Part shown: one piece after another, positions 57,212 to 64,000 of the stretch
How the letters are laid out: each line of letters starts with the position of its first letter
Numbering within the stretch: the stretch's first letter is position 1
From: JANPLN01 sp043757265
Lineage (GTDB): Bacteria; Bdellovibrionota; Bdellovibrionia; Bdellovibrionales; JAGQZY01
DNA length: 64,000 bases
Reading direction: 5' to 3'
NCBI GenBank assembly: GCA_043757265.1
Contig: JAYUQP010000066.1
Span: 1-64,000, forward strand
Position numbers and translations under genes: made by a program
The notes under the pieces: generated by a model
What the model saw: the letters and a program-made list of their open reading frames with translations, nothing else
The model's database searches: none
Told to the model about the DNA's origin: nothing

Positions 57212-57421
57212 ATGAAATTGGTTTTGTTTGCATTCTCATTGGCTCTGTTAACAGCGTGTTCTTCGTCGTCCTCGTCTACAAGACAGCCGGCAAGCCGAGC
57301 AGGTCGACCTTACCAAGAACCAAAAGTGATGAATCGCCACAATGTCGACACAGAAAGTTTGTTTCAGGCTTGCATTAAAGAATGGCCGGAGCTTTACTGT
57401 CGCAATCGAATGGGAAGATAG
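57212..57421 (+). CDS. Small lipoprotein of unknown function (69 aa)
   Basis: The signal peptide MKLVLFAFSLALLTAC with a canonical lipobox (LLTACSS) is followed by a Ser-rich linker and a short tail with two Cys (ACIKEWPELYCRN). AAGGAG is seven bases before the ATG at 57212; the longer frame from 57164 lacks support. It lies 8 bp upstream of the next gene on the same strand and is probably co-transcribed. No family is recognised. Confidence 0.7.
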   Translation: MKLVLFAFSLALLTACSSSSSSTRQPASRAGRPYQEPKVMNRHNVDTESLFQACIKEWPELYCRNRMGR

Positions 57422-57429
57422 GTGCGCGC

Positions 57430-58026
57430 ATGAACAAAAAATGGTTTGCATTAGGGTTTATCTCCGCCATTTTTTGTTGCAGCATTGTGTTGGGTCTTTT
57501 TCAATATCTCGCCGGAAGCAATTCACAAAATTTGGACTCAGAAAAATCGGAATTTTCCTTGGGCAGCCGAGAGGGTGCAGAGAAGCTCGACGATTCAGTT
57601 CGCCTGATCGACATCAAGTTTGGTTCGGGCGAAATTCGCATCGATTATTCTTTGGTCGGCTCGGAAATTAACTGGAATTGTGATGGGGTTGGCAAAAATA
57701 CAATCCTGGAGCACGATACCGAAACCGCTTCCGTGCGCTTAGATTTTTCTTCAGCCATCGTTGACTGCGATATCACAGTGCCAGCAAAAAACCTTCGGAT
57801 AGAAGGTTTACATGGAGAGATCGAAGTCCGCAAAATTGCGGCTTCGGTGGAAATTCAAATGATTAACGGCGAAGTTTTCCTTCAACCACTCAAGGATCGA
57901 GCCTACATTTACGATCTTTCCGTTGAATCTGGAGCCGTGGACGAGAGTCTCGAAAGCTCTTCGGACCCTAAATCCCTTCTTGTGAAGGCCGAAATGAAGT
58001 ACGGGAACATCGAAAGGCTAGACTAA
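57430..58026 (+). CDS. Membrane-anchored protein with DUF4097-like beta repeats
   Basis: 198 residues. One N-terminal membrane segment (FALGFISAIFCCSIVLGLF, residues ~6-25) is followed by a periplasmic beta-rich domain. Strands such as LIDIKFGSGEIRIDYSL, SVRLDFSSAIVDCDITVPAKNL and IEGLHGEIEVRKIAASVEIQM alternate Val/Ile and Gly in the way of adhesin-like DUF4097 beta-helices. ATG at 57430 with AGGTG upstream fits; 57382 would give a poor N-terminus. It probably forms one unit with the lipoprotein gene before it. Confidence 0.65.
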   Translation: MNKKWFALGFISAIFCCSIVLGLFQYLAGSNSQNLDSEKSEFSLGSREGAEKLDDSVRLIDIKFGSGEIRIDYSLVGSEINWNCDGVGKNTILEHDTETASVRLDFSSAIVDCDITVPAKNLRIEGLHGEIEVRKIAASVEIQMINGEVFLQPLKDRAYIYDLSVESGAVDESLESSSDPKSLLVKAEMKYGNIERLD

Positions 58027-58162
58027 GGTATGGTTTGTAGTAGCCAAGTGCGTTAGGCTTTGCTGACAGAGCAAAAGTCTCTTAGCCTCTAATTGGGACG
58101 GGCGATGGTTTTTAGGATGAAAGACCCGATAGCAGAATGCTGTGGCATCGCCTTTTTATGTC

Positions 58163-58191
58163 TTAACTAATCCATAAAATTTAACTATATT
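58163..58191 (+). promoter_or_regulatory. Candidate promoter of gpmA, predicted near-leaderless
   Basis: TTAACT (58163-58168), 17-bp spacer, TATATT (58186-58191). The predicted start lies at or next to the ATG at 58199. This is the third such arrangement in the window, with a weaker -35 box. Confidence 0.4.
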
Positions 58192-58198
58192 CCAGGCC

Positions 58199-58882
58199 AT
58201 GAAGTTAGTTCTTGTACGTCATGGTCAAAGTTTATGGAATTTAGAAAATCGTTTTACCGGCTGGGTAGATGTTCCACTTACAGATACTGGTGAACGCGAG
58301 GCTCGCAAAGCAGGCCGCCTTCTGTTGAGTCAGGGGTTTGAATTCGATGTGGTATTCACCTCGGTTCTTCAGCGAGCCATAAAAACCTCGTGGTTGGCAC
58401 TAGAAGAGCTTGGCCAGATGTGGTTGCCCCAATACAAGTCATGGAGACTTAATGAACGCCATTATGGCGGTTTGCAAGGTTTGAACAAAACAGAAACCAA
58501 GGAAAAATTTGGCGAAGCGCAGGTAAAAATCTGGCGCCGAAGCTACGATGTGCTGCCCCCACCACCCACGGCTGAAACAAACAGCGATTTTGCCAAAGAC
58601 CGCCGTTACACAGGAGTGCCGCTTCCTCAGGGCGAAGCCTTAAAACAAACCGTAGAGCGCGTTCTTCCTTATTGGCAGGAAACCATACTGCCTCAATTGC
58701 AAAAGCAGCAAAGAGTGCTCGTCGTCGCGCACGGGAACAGCCTGCGAGCCCTTGTAAAACATCTCGCTAAAATATCGGACGAAGATATTGTTGAGTTTGA
58801 ATTCGAAACCGGGGTGCCCTTGGTGTGCGAGCTCGACGAAAAATTTCAGTTAATTTCGAAAACTTTTTTGAAAGAGTCATAA
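58199..58882 (+). CDS. gpmA: 2,3-bisphosphoglycerate-dependent phosphoglycerate mutase
   Basis: 227 residues. It interconverts 3- and 2-phosphoglycerate in glycolysis. The phosphohistidine motif LVRHGQSLWN is at residues 5-14, with FTGWVDVPLTDTGE next, the catalytic Glu in LNERHYGGLQG, and the second His in VVAHGNSLRAL. The protein is slightly shorter than E. coli GpmA (250) but complete. It comes just before yceD with one base between the genes. Confidence 0.93.
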   Translation: MKLVLVRHGQSLWNLENRFTGWVDVPLTDTGEREARKAGRLLLSQGFEFDVVFTSVLQRAIKTSWLALEELGQMWLPQYKSWRLNERHYGGLQGLNKTETKEKFGEAQVKIWRRSYDVLPPPPTAETNSDFAKDRRYTGVPLPQGEALKQTVERVLPYWQETILPQLQKQQRVLVVAHGNSLRALVKHLAKISDEDIVEFEFETGVPLVCELDEKFQLISKTFLKES

Positions 58883-58883
58883 A

Positions 58884-59408
58884 ATGAGAATTAATTTATT
58901 AGATATCGGCGAAGAAGGTCATGAATTTACCGTCAAATCGAAAGACGAAAAAGCCATCGATGAAAAAGTCGCCCAGGCTGTTGCAGGCCTAAAGGAATTC
59001 GAATTCAAGGTTTTTATCCAAAAAGCGGGAGACATCTTCACGGCTCAGGGAACATACATGATTTCTCAGGAGCAGGAATGCTCGCTTTGTGCGGAGGATA
59101 TTTCTCTACCGATTAAAAATAAGTTTACTGAGTTTATAGTTAACGAAACCAAGGCCGACCAGAAGGGTCATGCTCCGCATACTGGATTAAATGTCGACAG
59201 CAAACAAGAAGTCACTTTTGTTCAGCACCACGAATTGGAAATGGCAGATTTCATCGGTGATATGTTTGCCTTGGCTGTTTCACCCTATCCGAAGTGTCTG
59301 GATAAGGCGGCCTGCGAAGTGCGCCAAGAGAACAATAAAAAATATTACGTCAAAGATGAACCCAAAACTCATCCGGCCTTTGCAGTACTCGAAAAACTGA
59401 AAAAGTAG
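58884..59408 (+). CDS. YceD family protein (DUF177)
   Basis: 174 residues. The CSLCAEDI motif at mid-protein and the later CLDKAACEV Cys pair match the YceD family, which supports large-subunit rRNA accumulation. In many genomes yceD stands next to rpmF, plsX and fabH, but here no rpmF follows; the next frame is a decayed lipoprotein gene. It starts one base after the gpmA stop, so both are on one transcript. Confidence 0.85.
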   Translation: MRINLLDIGEEGHEFTVKSKDEKAIDEKVAQAVAGLKEFEFKVFIQKAGDIFTAQGTYMISQEQECSLCAEDISLPIKNKFTEFIVNETKADQKGHAPHTGLNVDSKQEVTFVQHHELEMADFIGDMFALAVSPYPKCLDKAACEVRQENNKKYYVKDEPKTHPAFAVLEKLKK

Positions 59409-59414
59409 AATTTT

Positions 59415-59866
59415 TTGGGGGGATTTTATTTTTTTCTAACTCTGTTCGCTCTTTGCTTCTCGGCGTGCGCCAGTTCGGGTCCCATCAAACTTGATCCCAG
59501 CGTTCTCAATCCAAATACAAAGAAAATAAAAGGGCAGCATCTTGTTTACCAAACTGATCAGGAAAGAAATGGAAAGCTTGTCGTTACTCTTGGCGGAACC
59601 GGCAGCACACTCTCAGACTTTCGCGCGCTCCAAAAGTTTGCAGTTTCATTGGGCTACGACGTTCTTGCGATAGATTATTGGAATGATGTGACCACCATAA
59701 AATGCAGGTTGGATAAAAGTCTGAATTGCTTTGAGCACTTATCGGGAATGAAAACGCCTTACAGAATCATCAGGTGATCATTTCTGAAAGGCCCACGAAA
59801 GATGCTCATAATGAACTCATTCAACAAGCGTTTGCAGAAGAATGGGCGCAGTTTTTAAAGCCGTGA
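59415..59866 (+). pseudogene. Decayed lipoprotein gene, probable alpha/beta-hydrolase-like
   Basis: An N-terminal part (a signal peptide ending FSACASSG, then KLVVTLGGTGSTLSDFRALQKF and GYDVLAIDYW) reads in one frame until a stop near 59777. The C-terminal part reads in the +1 frame, with GNENALQNHQVII and AFAEEWAQFLKP, to TGA at 59864-59866. A frame change lies near 59750. The central part with a hydrolase nucleophile is absent, so an internal deletion is likely. The present start is only TTG; GGGGGG without a properly placed ATG suggests the original start codon is also lost. Follows yceD. Confidence 0.7.
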
Positions 59867-60300
59867 TTTTCCGCATACAAGGCCTTTTTATTTCCAGTTG
59901 CGCACAGAAATCACACAATAAGTGCGTCTTTATTTGTATGCAAAAAAAAGAGCTGTATGGATCTTAGTTGTTAAAACACATCACTCTTTTTGAAATTCTT
60001 TCTATTTATTTCGTTTTCGAATGTGGCACCAAGATCGCAAGGATAGGAGATGTGGTCGTGTAGCAAGACTTCTTAAAACGAGCATTGCTGCACGTGGAAA
60101 GTGAGGCTTATCGAGAGTTAGCAGCAAGTATTTGGCATTTTTAGATATTTCTACTCAGTGGTAGAGTCAAGAAAGTCCTAAAAAGCAGCGTACTTATTGT
60201 GAACGTATTGGGTAAAATGCGAACGTGATGAAAATAAAGCAAAATGTTAAGTTGTGCTCAAAAAAGCACATTACAAGAAAATAGAAACAAGGAGAAATAA
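59867..60300. other. Intergenic stretch upstream of OmpA-domain lipoprotein
   Basis: 434 bp without a supported gene. A small hairpin (TGTGCT, loop CAAAAA, AGCACA at 60253-60270) lies in the presumed leader of the OmpA-domain gene; an A-rich SD follows. The rest is A/T-rich and likely holds the promoter. Confidence 0.45.
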
Positions 60301-61665
60301 ATGATGAAGAAGACAAAAACCCTGGGTGAGACTGTGAAGTTTGCAGTTCTTACATTATCCACAGCGCTTATGCTAACTGCATGCGCAAGCAAGATGGACA
60401 AGGCTGATATTCCGGCAACTTCGAATCCGACCGAAGAGTTGGCAAAACTTCAGACTGCATATGGAGAGGCGATCGCCGCAAATACCGATGTGCTCGCTCC
60501 TGAGCCATTTGAAAAAGGCGCAGACTATTTAGATGAGGCCAAGAACGATCTAAAATCCAATCAAGATCAAGCCGAAGTGATCGAGTCGCTTGCCTACGCG
60601 ACATCGTATTTGCGTAAAGCAAACGAAATAGCTGAAGGTCGTAGACAGCATGTTACACCTCTATTAACTGCACGAACGAGTGCAATCAATGCAGGGGCTA
60701 CTAAAAATCCAGACACGCACAAGACTTTGAAAAAACTTGATCGTGAGATCGAAAAAGCCTCGGACCGTTTGGATAAAGATCTTACTGCCGAACGCGTGGC
60801 TTACCTCGAGCGTGCCTATTTAGGACTCGAAACTCTTACGATTCAAAACAATTTGCTCGGCAAAGCTCGTAGTCAGATTCAAGGAAGTAAGGATGAAGGT
60901 GCTGAAAAGCGAGCTCCTCAAACTTTGAAGCAAGCTGACATCGCATTTCGTGCCGCTGAAACTGCAGTAGCAAGTGGCGTAAAGACTCCTGAGACCTACA
61001 ACGAGGCAGTTCAAAAGGCAAACTACTCTGCTCAATATCTAGTGGATGTTATGGGCGCTTCTAAAAAGAATGGCAAAGGAACCACCGAAGCTGTTGCTAT
61101 GCAATTGGTTGATCAGAATCGCAAAATCGGAAATCTTGAAGGTAATTTAGAAAGAGCTGAAGGTCAGGTATCTACGCTTGGCAAAACTGTGAATGCACAG
61201 GCGCAAGCTGTGACTTTGCAAAAGGCTCTCGAAGATGCTCGCAGAAGTTTTTCAAAATCAGAAGCTGAAGTTTTTCAACAGGGACGCAATCTTGTGATCC
61301 GTTTAAAAACGATGAATTTTGCTTCTGGCCGTGCCGAACTGTCACAAGAGTCCTTGGATATCTTGGCTAAAGTTTCTGCCATTGTAAATTCGTTGCCAGC
61401 TGAAAAAGTAATGGTCGAAGGTCACACAGACTCTACTGGTAATGCTACGGTCAACCAGAAGCTATCGTCTGAGCGTGCCGAAACTGTGGCCAAGTATCTT
61501 GAATCCAGTGTTGAAGGTGCTAAGGAAATCGGAGCTGTTGGTTATGGTTATAAAAAGCCAATCGCTTCCAACAAAAGCAAACAAGGCCGCGCACAAAACC
61601 GCCGTGTGGATGTTGTTGTGAGCACTGGTCCGAACGCAGGATCTAGCTCAACTGAATCCCTTTAG
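60301..61665 (+). CDS. OmpA-domain lipoprotein with coiled-coil middle
   Basis: 454 residues. The signal peptide has a lipobox (LMLTACASK). A helical, charged part (~residues 40-310) resembles DUF4398-type and coiled-coil proteins. The C-terminal ~120 residues are an OmpA-like peptidoglycan-binding domain: NFASGRAELSQESLDILAKV, VEGHTDSTGNATVNQKLSSERAETVAKYL and GRAQNRRVDVVV contain the residues that bind diaminopimelate. It links the outer membrane to the wall. AAGGAG stands before ATGATG; the start may be 60304. A clear terminator follows. Confidence 0.92.
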   Translation: MMKKTKTLGETVKFAVLTLSTALMLTACASKMDKADIPATSNPTEELAKLQTAYGEAIAANTDVLAPEPFEKGADYLDEAKNDLKSNQDQAEVIESLAYATSYLRKANEIAEGRRQHVTPLLTARTSAINAGATKNPDTHKTLKKLDREIEKASDRLDKDLTAERVAYLERAYLGLETLTIQNNLLGKARSQIQGSKDEGAEKRAPQTLKQADIAFRAAETAVASGVKTPETYNEAVQKANYSAQYLVDVMGASKKNGKGTTEAVAMQLVDQNRKIGNLEGNLERAEGQVSTLGKTVNAQAQAVTLQKALEDARRSFSKSEAEVFQQGRNLVIRLKTMNFASGRAELSQESLDILAKVSAIVNSLPAEKVMVEGHTDSTGNATVNQKLSSERAETVAKYLESSVEGAKEIGAVGYGYKKPIASNKSKQGRAQNRRVDVVVSTGPNAGSSSTESL

Positions 61666-61695
61666 TATTCGGTCGTTATGAATGTTTAAAAAATC

Positions 61696-61730
61696 AAGCC
61701 TGCCATGGAAACGTGGCGGGCTTTTTTTTT
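61696..61730 (+). terminator. Rho-independent terminator after the OmpA-domain gene
   Basis: AAGCCTGCCA (61696-61705), 8-nt loop, TGGCGGGCTT (61714-61723) and a T-run to 61730. Ten-base-pair stem with one T-G pair. Confidence 0.93.
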
Positions 61731-61779
61731 GTGGGAAATTCGCCCTGCTCGATTGATAAATTGGGTCGGAAAATTGGGA

Positions 61780-62571
61780 CTAATGAATTGTTTGTAAAAA
61801 AGATTCTAAATTATAACGAGTTTGAAATTTTTTATTTAGTCGCTGCAAATCGAGAATGGTAAAGAGATCAAAACACAAAAAGTCTTTGTCGTAAGCGGGA
61901 AATCCGTAAACGAAACTTCCTGCATTTAAGTACGATCGGAGTAAGGGTGGAAGTTCCTTGGTGTAGCCTTTAAGCGGCGGAGCCGTATCGAAAATAGCCT
62001 GCGCGTTCGGCCATCGGAATTCTGGGAGAGGGTAGATGTTATAGTCCATTTTTAATTGTTCTTTATCGGCTAGGCTTTTTATCATCGAAAACATGTAGAG
62101 CCCATCGGTTGTTTTTACACTGGAGCAGCCAAACAGATAGCGGGTTTTACTCAATGAAATGTAAAGTGAAAGTCCCTGCCAAAGTAAATCCATAGTGCGG
62201 CCAGTGCGAAAATCCATATGGGTGCAGGCTCGTCCCATTTCGAGTTTAGCGCCTTCTATTTGTAAGAATTCGTCCAAAAAAAATTCGCTTTGTGAGTAAA
62301 ACCGTGGAGCCTCCGAAGAGTGGATCAATCGGTAGGTGCCAACGGCATCGCCACTTCTGCGATCAATAATCATCAGGTGGTCTGCGATGCTGTCGAAGGC
62401 GTCAAATTCCAGTCCCGTCTCGTGCACCTGCCCTAAGCCTTCTTCGAGAAAAATTTTATGACGAAGTTTTTGTGCTTTTTCTAAGTCTTCTAGCGAGTCA
62501 GCAATCTTTACCACGAAGTCATCGGCTTCGATTGCTAGATTCCATTTAGGTTTAAAGTAGGGTGTGCTCAT
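61780..62571 (-). CDS. GNAT-fold acyltransferase, OlsB-like
   Basis: 263 residues. The block LRHKIFLEEGL, then VGTYRLIHSSEAP, then KLEMGRACTHMDFRTGRTMDLLWQGLSLYISL and FGCSSV, matches the ornithine N-acyltransferase/hemolysin-like family. OlsB makes lyso-ornithine lipid from acyl-ACP, giving a phosphorus-free membrane lipid. No olsA partner is seen in the window, so this may be a related N-acyl amino acid synthase. It follows the Sua5 gene by 9 nt on the same strand and is probably co-transcribed. Confidence 0.83.
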   Translation of the reverse strand: MSTPYFKPKWNLAIEADDFVVKIADSLEDLEKAQKLRHKIFLEEGLGQVHETGLEFDAFDSIADHLMIIDRRSGDAVGTYRLIHSSEAPRFYSQSEFFLDEFLQIEGAKLEMGRACTHMDFRTGRTMDLLWQGLSLYISLSKTRYLFGCSSVKTTDGLYMFSMIKSLADKEQLKMDYNIYPLPEFRWPNAQAIFDTAPPLKGYTKELPPLLRSYLNAGSFVYGFPAYDKDFLCFDLFTILDLQRLNKKFQTRYNLESFLQTIH

Positions 62572-62580
62572 AGCGTGTTC

Positions 62581-63597
62581 TCAATTGGATTGGTTCTTGA
62601 TAAAAATTTGTGGTAGCCCGGCAATTTTTTTAATTTTTGCCGTACAAGATTTATCGATACGATCTTTGATGGCGACCCAGCGGGGTTTTGTATAGGCAAT
62701 TGGCAAGGTAAGAAACATATAGGAGCCTTTTTTACTTTCCTCTGATTTTTCTCGCATCTCTTTGTAAAGTGTTCTTGCTACAATCAAAGGATCACTTGAA
62801 GAAAAATCCCAGAATGAAGGTTTAGCGACATCTTTTATCTTTAGAGAAATGCAAATTTCTTTGTGGAGCGCTTCGTTCCAGCGAATCGAATTTTGTGCGA
62901 TGATAAGAGGCACGTCGGGTTGGTAATGATTCTTTAGGGAACCCGGGCTGTCTTTCGATGTTCCATAACTTACTTCTAACTTTTTGTAGTAAATCGACAA
63001 ACAATTTAGAATGTCGGTTTCGGATATGGCACCGGGGCGCAAAATAAGTACCGAAAGAGTTTCGTCTTTCAGTTCAGTCACGCGAATGATTGTTGATTCA
63101 ATGCCTACTTCGCAGTCGCCTCCGTCGACAACCGGAACTTGTCCTAGGAACTCGCTTTCCACGTGATCAGAGGTTGTAGGGCTTGTCTTGCCAAAGCGAT
63201 TTGCGCTTGGGGCAGCAAGAGGACCCACCGCGTTTGCAAGCTCCAAGAACAACGAGTTTTGCGGCATACGTACGGCCACGCTAGAACGACCAGCAGTCAC
63301 CAGCGGGCCAATGTCCGCGTGCTTTTCGGTAATGATTGTAAGGGGGCCCGGCCAAAACGCATCGGCGAGCTTTTGACAATATAGCGGCCAGGTGTCCACT
63401 ACTTTAAACACCTGCGCTTTTGAACCAATATGCACTATTAGCGGATCAAAAAGCGGGCGCTGTTTTACTTTGAAGATTTTTTCCAGGGCAAGGTAATCAA
63501 AGGCAGAACCTGCCAGTCCGTAAACTGTTTCAGTTGGCAAAGCTACGATACCTCCGCTGAGGAGAATATCTAAAGCCTGTCCGGGAGTGACTTTCAT
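62581..63597 (-). CDS. L-threonylcarbamoyladenylate synthase, Sua5 type
   Basis: 338 residues. It makes threonylcarbamoyl-AMP for the t6A modification of tRNAs reading ANN codons. The YrdC domain begins GGIVALPTETVYGLAGSAFD and contains KVKQRPLFDPLIVHI, AFWPGPLTIITE, RMPQNSLFLEL, APSANRFGKTSPT and STIIRV. The SPGSLKNHYQPDVPL linker leads to the C-terminal Sua5 domain (~residues 220-338), which marks the long type. The start overlaps the TerC-type gene by 4 nt. Confidence 0.93.
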   Translation of the reverse strand: MKVTPGQALDILLSGGIVALPTETVYGLAGSAFDYLALEKIFKVKQRPLFDPLIVHIGSKAQVFKVVDTWPLYCQKLADAFWPGPLTIITEKHADIGPLVTAGRSSVAVRMPQNSLFLELANAVGPLAAPSANRFGKTSPTTSDHVESEFLGQVPVVDGGDCEVGIESTIIRVTELKDETLSVLILRPGAISETDILNCLSIYYKKLEVSYGTSKDSPGSLKNHYQPDVPLIIAQNSIRWNEALHKEICISLKIKDVAKPSFWDFSSSDPLIVARTLYKEMREKSEESKKGSYMFLTLPIAYTKPRWVAIKDRIDKSCTAKIKKIAGLPQIFIKNQSN

Positions 63598-64000
63598 GAT
63601 GCCTTACTTTTTCTACGGAACCGCATATTTATTAACTCTACAGCGAAAGCAAAAAACATGGCAAAGTAAATATAGTTCTTTTCGACGTGGGATTGCATAC
63701 CTTCGAGAGTTAGAAAGACGCCAATCAAAATCAAAAAGGAGAGGGCCAGTATTTTAACCGTAGGGTGTTTTTCGACAAATTCGGCGATGAAGCGGGCAGA
63801 CACGACCATTACGATCATTGATATAACCATGGCAATAATCATCACTGTCAGATCCTGAGCCATTCCGATAGCAGTGATTACTGAATCGAGAGAAAACACG
63901 ATATCAATAACCATAATCTGCATAATGACCAGTCCTACATTGCTCGCCGAGGAATTCATCTGCATTTTGTGGCCAGTGTTTTCAACGTTGTCGTGAATTT
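63594..64000 (-). CDS. TerC family membrane protein, cut at the window edge
   Basis: The frame stays open to the right edge of the window (the sequence before the ATG at 63965 reads IHDNVENTGHK with no stop), so the N-terminal half is outside. The visible part has the TerC motif IVFSLDSVITAIGM and at least four membrane helices, with FVEKHPTVKILALSFLILIG and ending in FAVELINMR. TerC proteins are linked to tellurite resistance or to metal insertion during secretion. Overlap with the Sua5 start suggests an operon. Confidence 0.88.
   Translation of the reverse strand, partial: IHDNVENTGHKMQMNSSASNVGLVIMQIMVIDIVFSLDSVITAIGMAQDLTVMIIAMVISMIVMVVSARFIAEFVEKHPTVKILALSFLILIGVFLTLEGMQSHVEKNYIYFAMFFAFAVELINMRFRRKSKAS

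Overview
The window looks like chromosomal DNA of a Gram-negative bacterium of the Bdellovibrio type (class Bdellovibrionia). This is an inference. It rests on several lipoproteins whose signal peptide ends in Phe-Gln-Asn-Cys, many small outer-membrane barrel proteins, an L,D-transpeptidase lipoprotein, a subtilisin-like protease, an imuA-imuB-dnaE2 mutasome and moderate GC. There is no phage or plasmid backbone. Genes are dense, lie on both strands and often overlap by 1-8 nt.

Layout. 1-6.2 kb: the 3' part of a giant S74-type fibre protein, then an SDR/DUF2867 protein. 6.2-9.1 kb: two RluA-type pseudouridine synthases, SlyX and a free-standing S4-domain protein. 9.4-15.2 kb: a DNA-damage cluster, with an SRAP (HMCES/YedK) protein divergent from imuA-imuB-dnaE2. 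15.5-23.9 kb: surface lipoproteins (GLUG-like, propeller-like, vWA), a tRNA-Cys, an MBL hydrolase and two barrels. 23.9-29.3 kb: cysS, subtilase, infA-tyrS and a glycosyltransferase. 29.3-32.2 kb: a repeat-rich spacer, a small exported protein, a barrel and an M17 aminopeptidase. 32.3-35.0 kb: a hybrid histidine kinase whose membrane domain carries the residues of the plant ethylene-receptor copper site. 35.2-39.6 kb: fadD, a barrel, a lipoprotein and an unknown protein. 39.5-42.4 kb: folB-folKP-folC on the minus strand. 42.5-46.6 kb: a 140-bp inverted repeat, pyk, an acyl-CoA dehydrogenase and a small ORF coupled to a permease. 47.4-50.2 kb: M50 protease-scpA-scpB. 50.3-53.9 kb: an Asp-rich repeat lipoprotein, an L,D-transpeptidase lipoprotein, small proteins and a barrel. 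54.1-56.7 kb: an FAD dehydrogenase with a duplicated 3' end, then psd. 57-61.7 kb: repeat mosaic, small surface proteins, gpmA, yceD, a decayed lipoprotein gene and an OmpA-domain lipoprotein. 61.8-64 kb: an OlsB-like acyltransferase, Sua5 and a TerC-type protein cut by the window edge.

How genes work together. The SRAP protein and the mutasome form a lesion-tolerance module: one shields abasic sites and the other bypasses lesions. folB-folKP-folC encodes four folate steps in one operon. ScpA and ScpB form the kleisin side of the SMC complex. The cell-envelope content (lipoproteins, barrels, OmpA protein, L,D-transpeptidase, Psd, OlsB-like enzyme) is high. The most unusual items are the ethylene-receptor-like kinase, the non-canonical FQNC lipobox family, the tandem 11-mer at the mutasome promoter, the tandemly duplicated gene end at 54.1 kb and several possible leaderless promoters.
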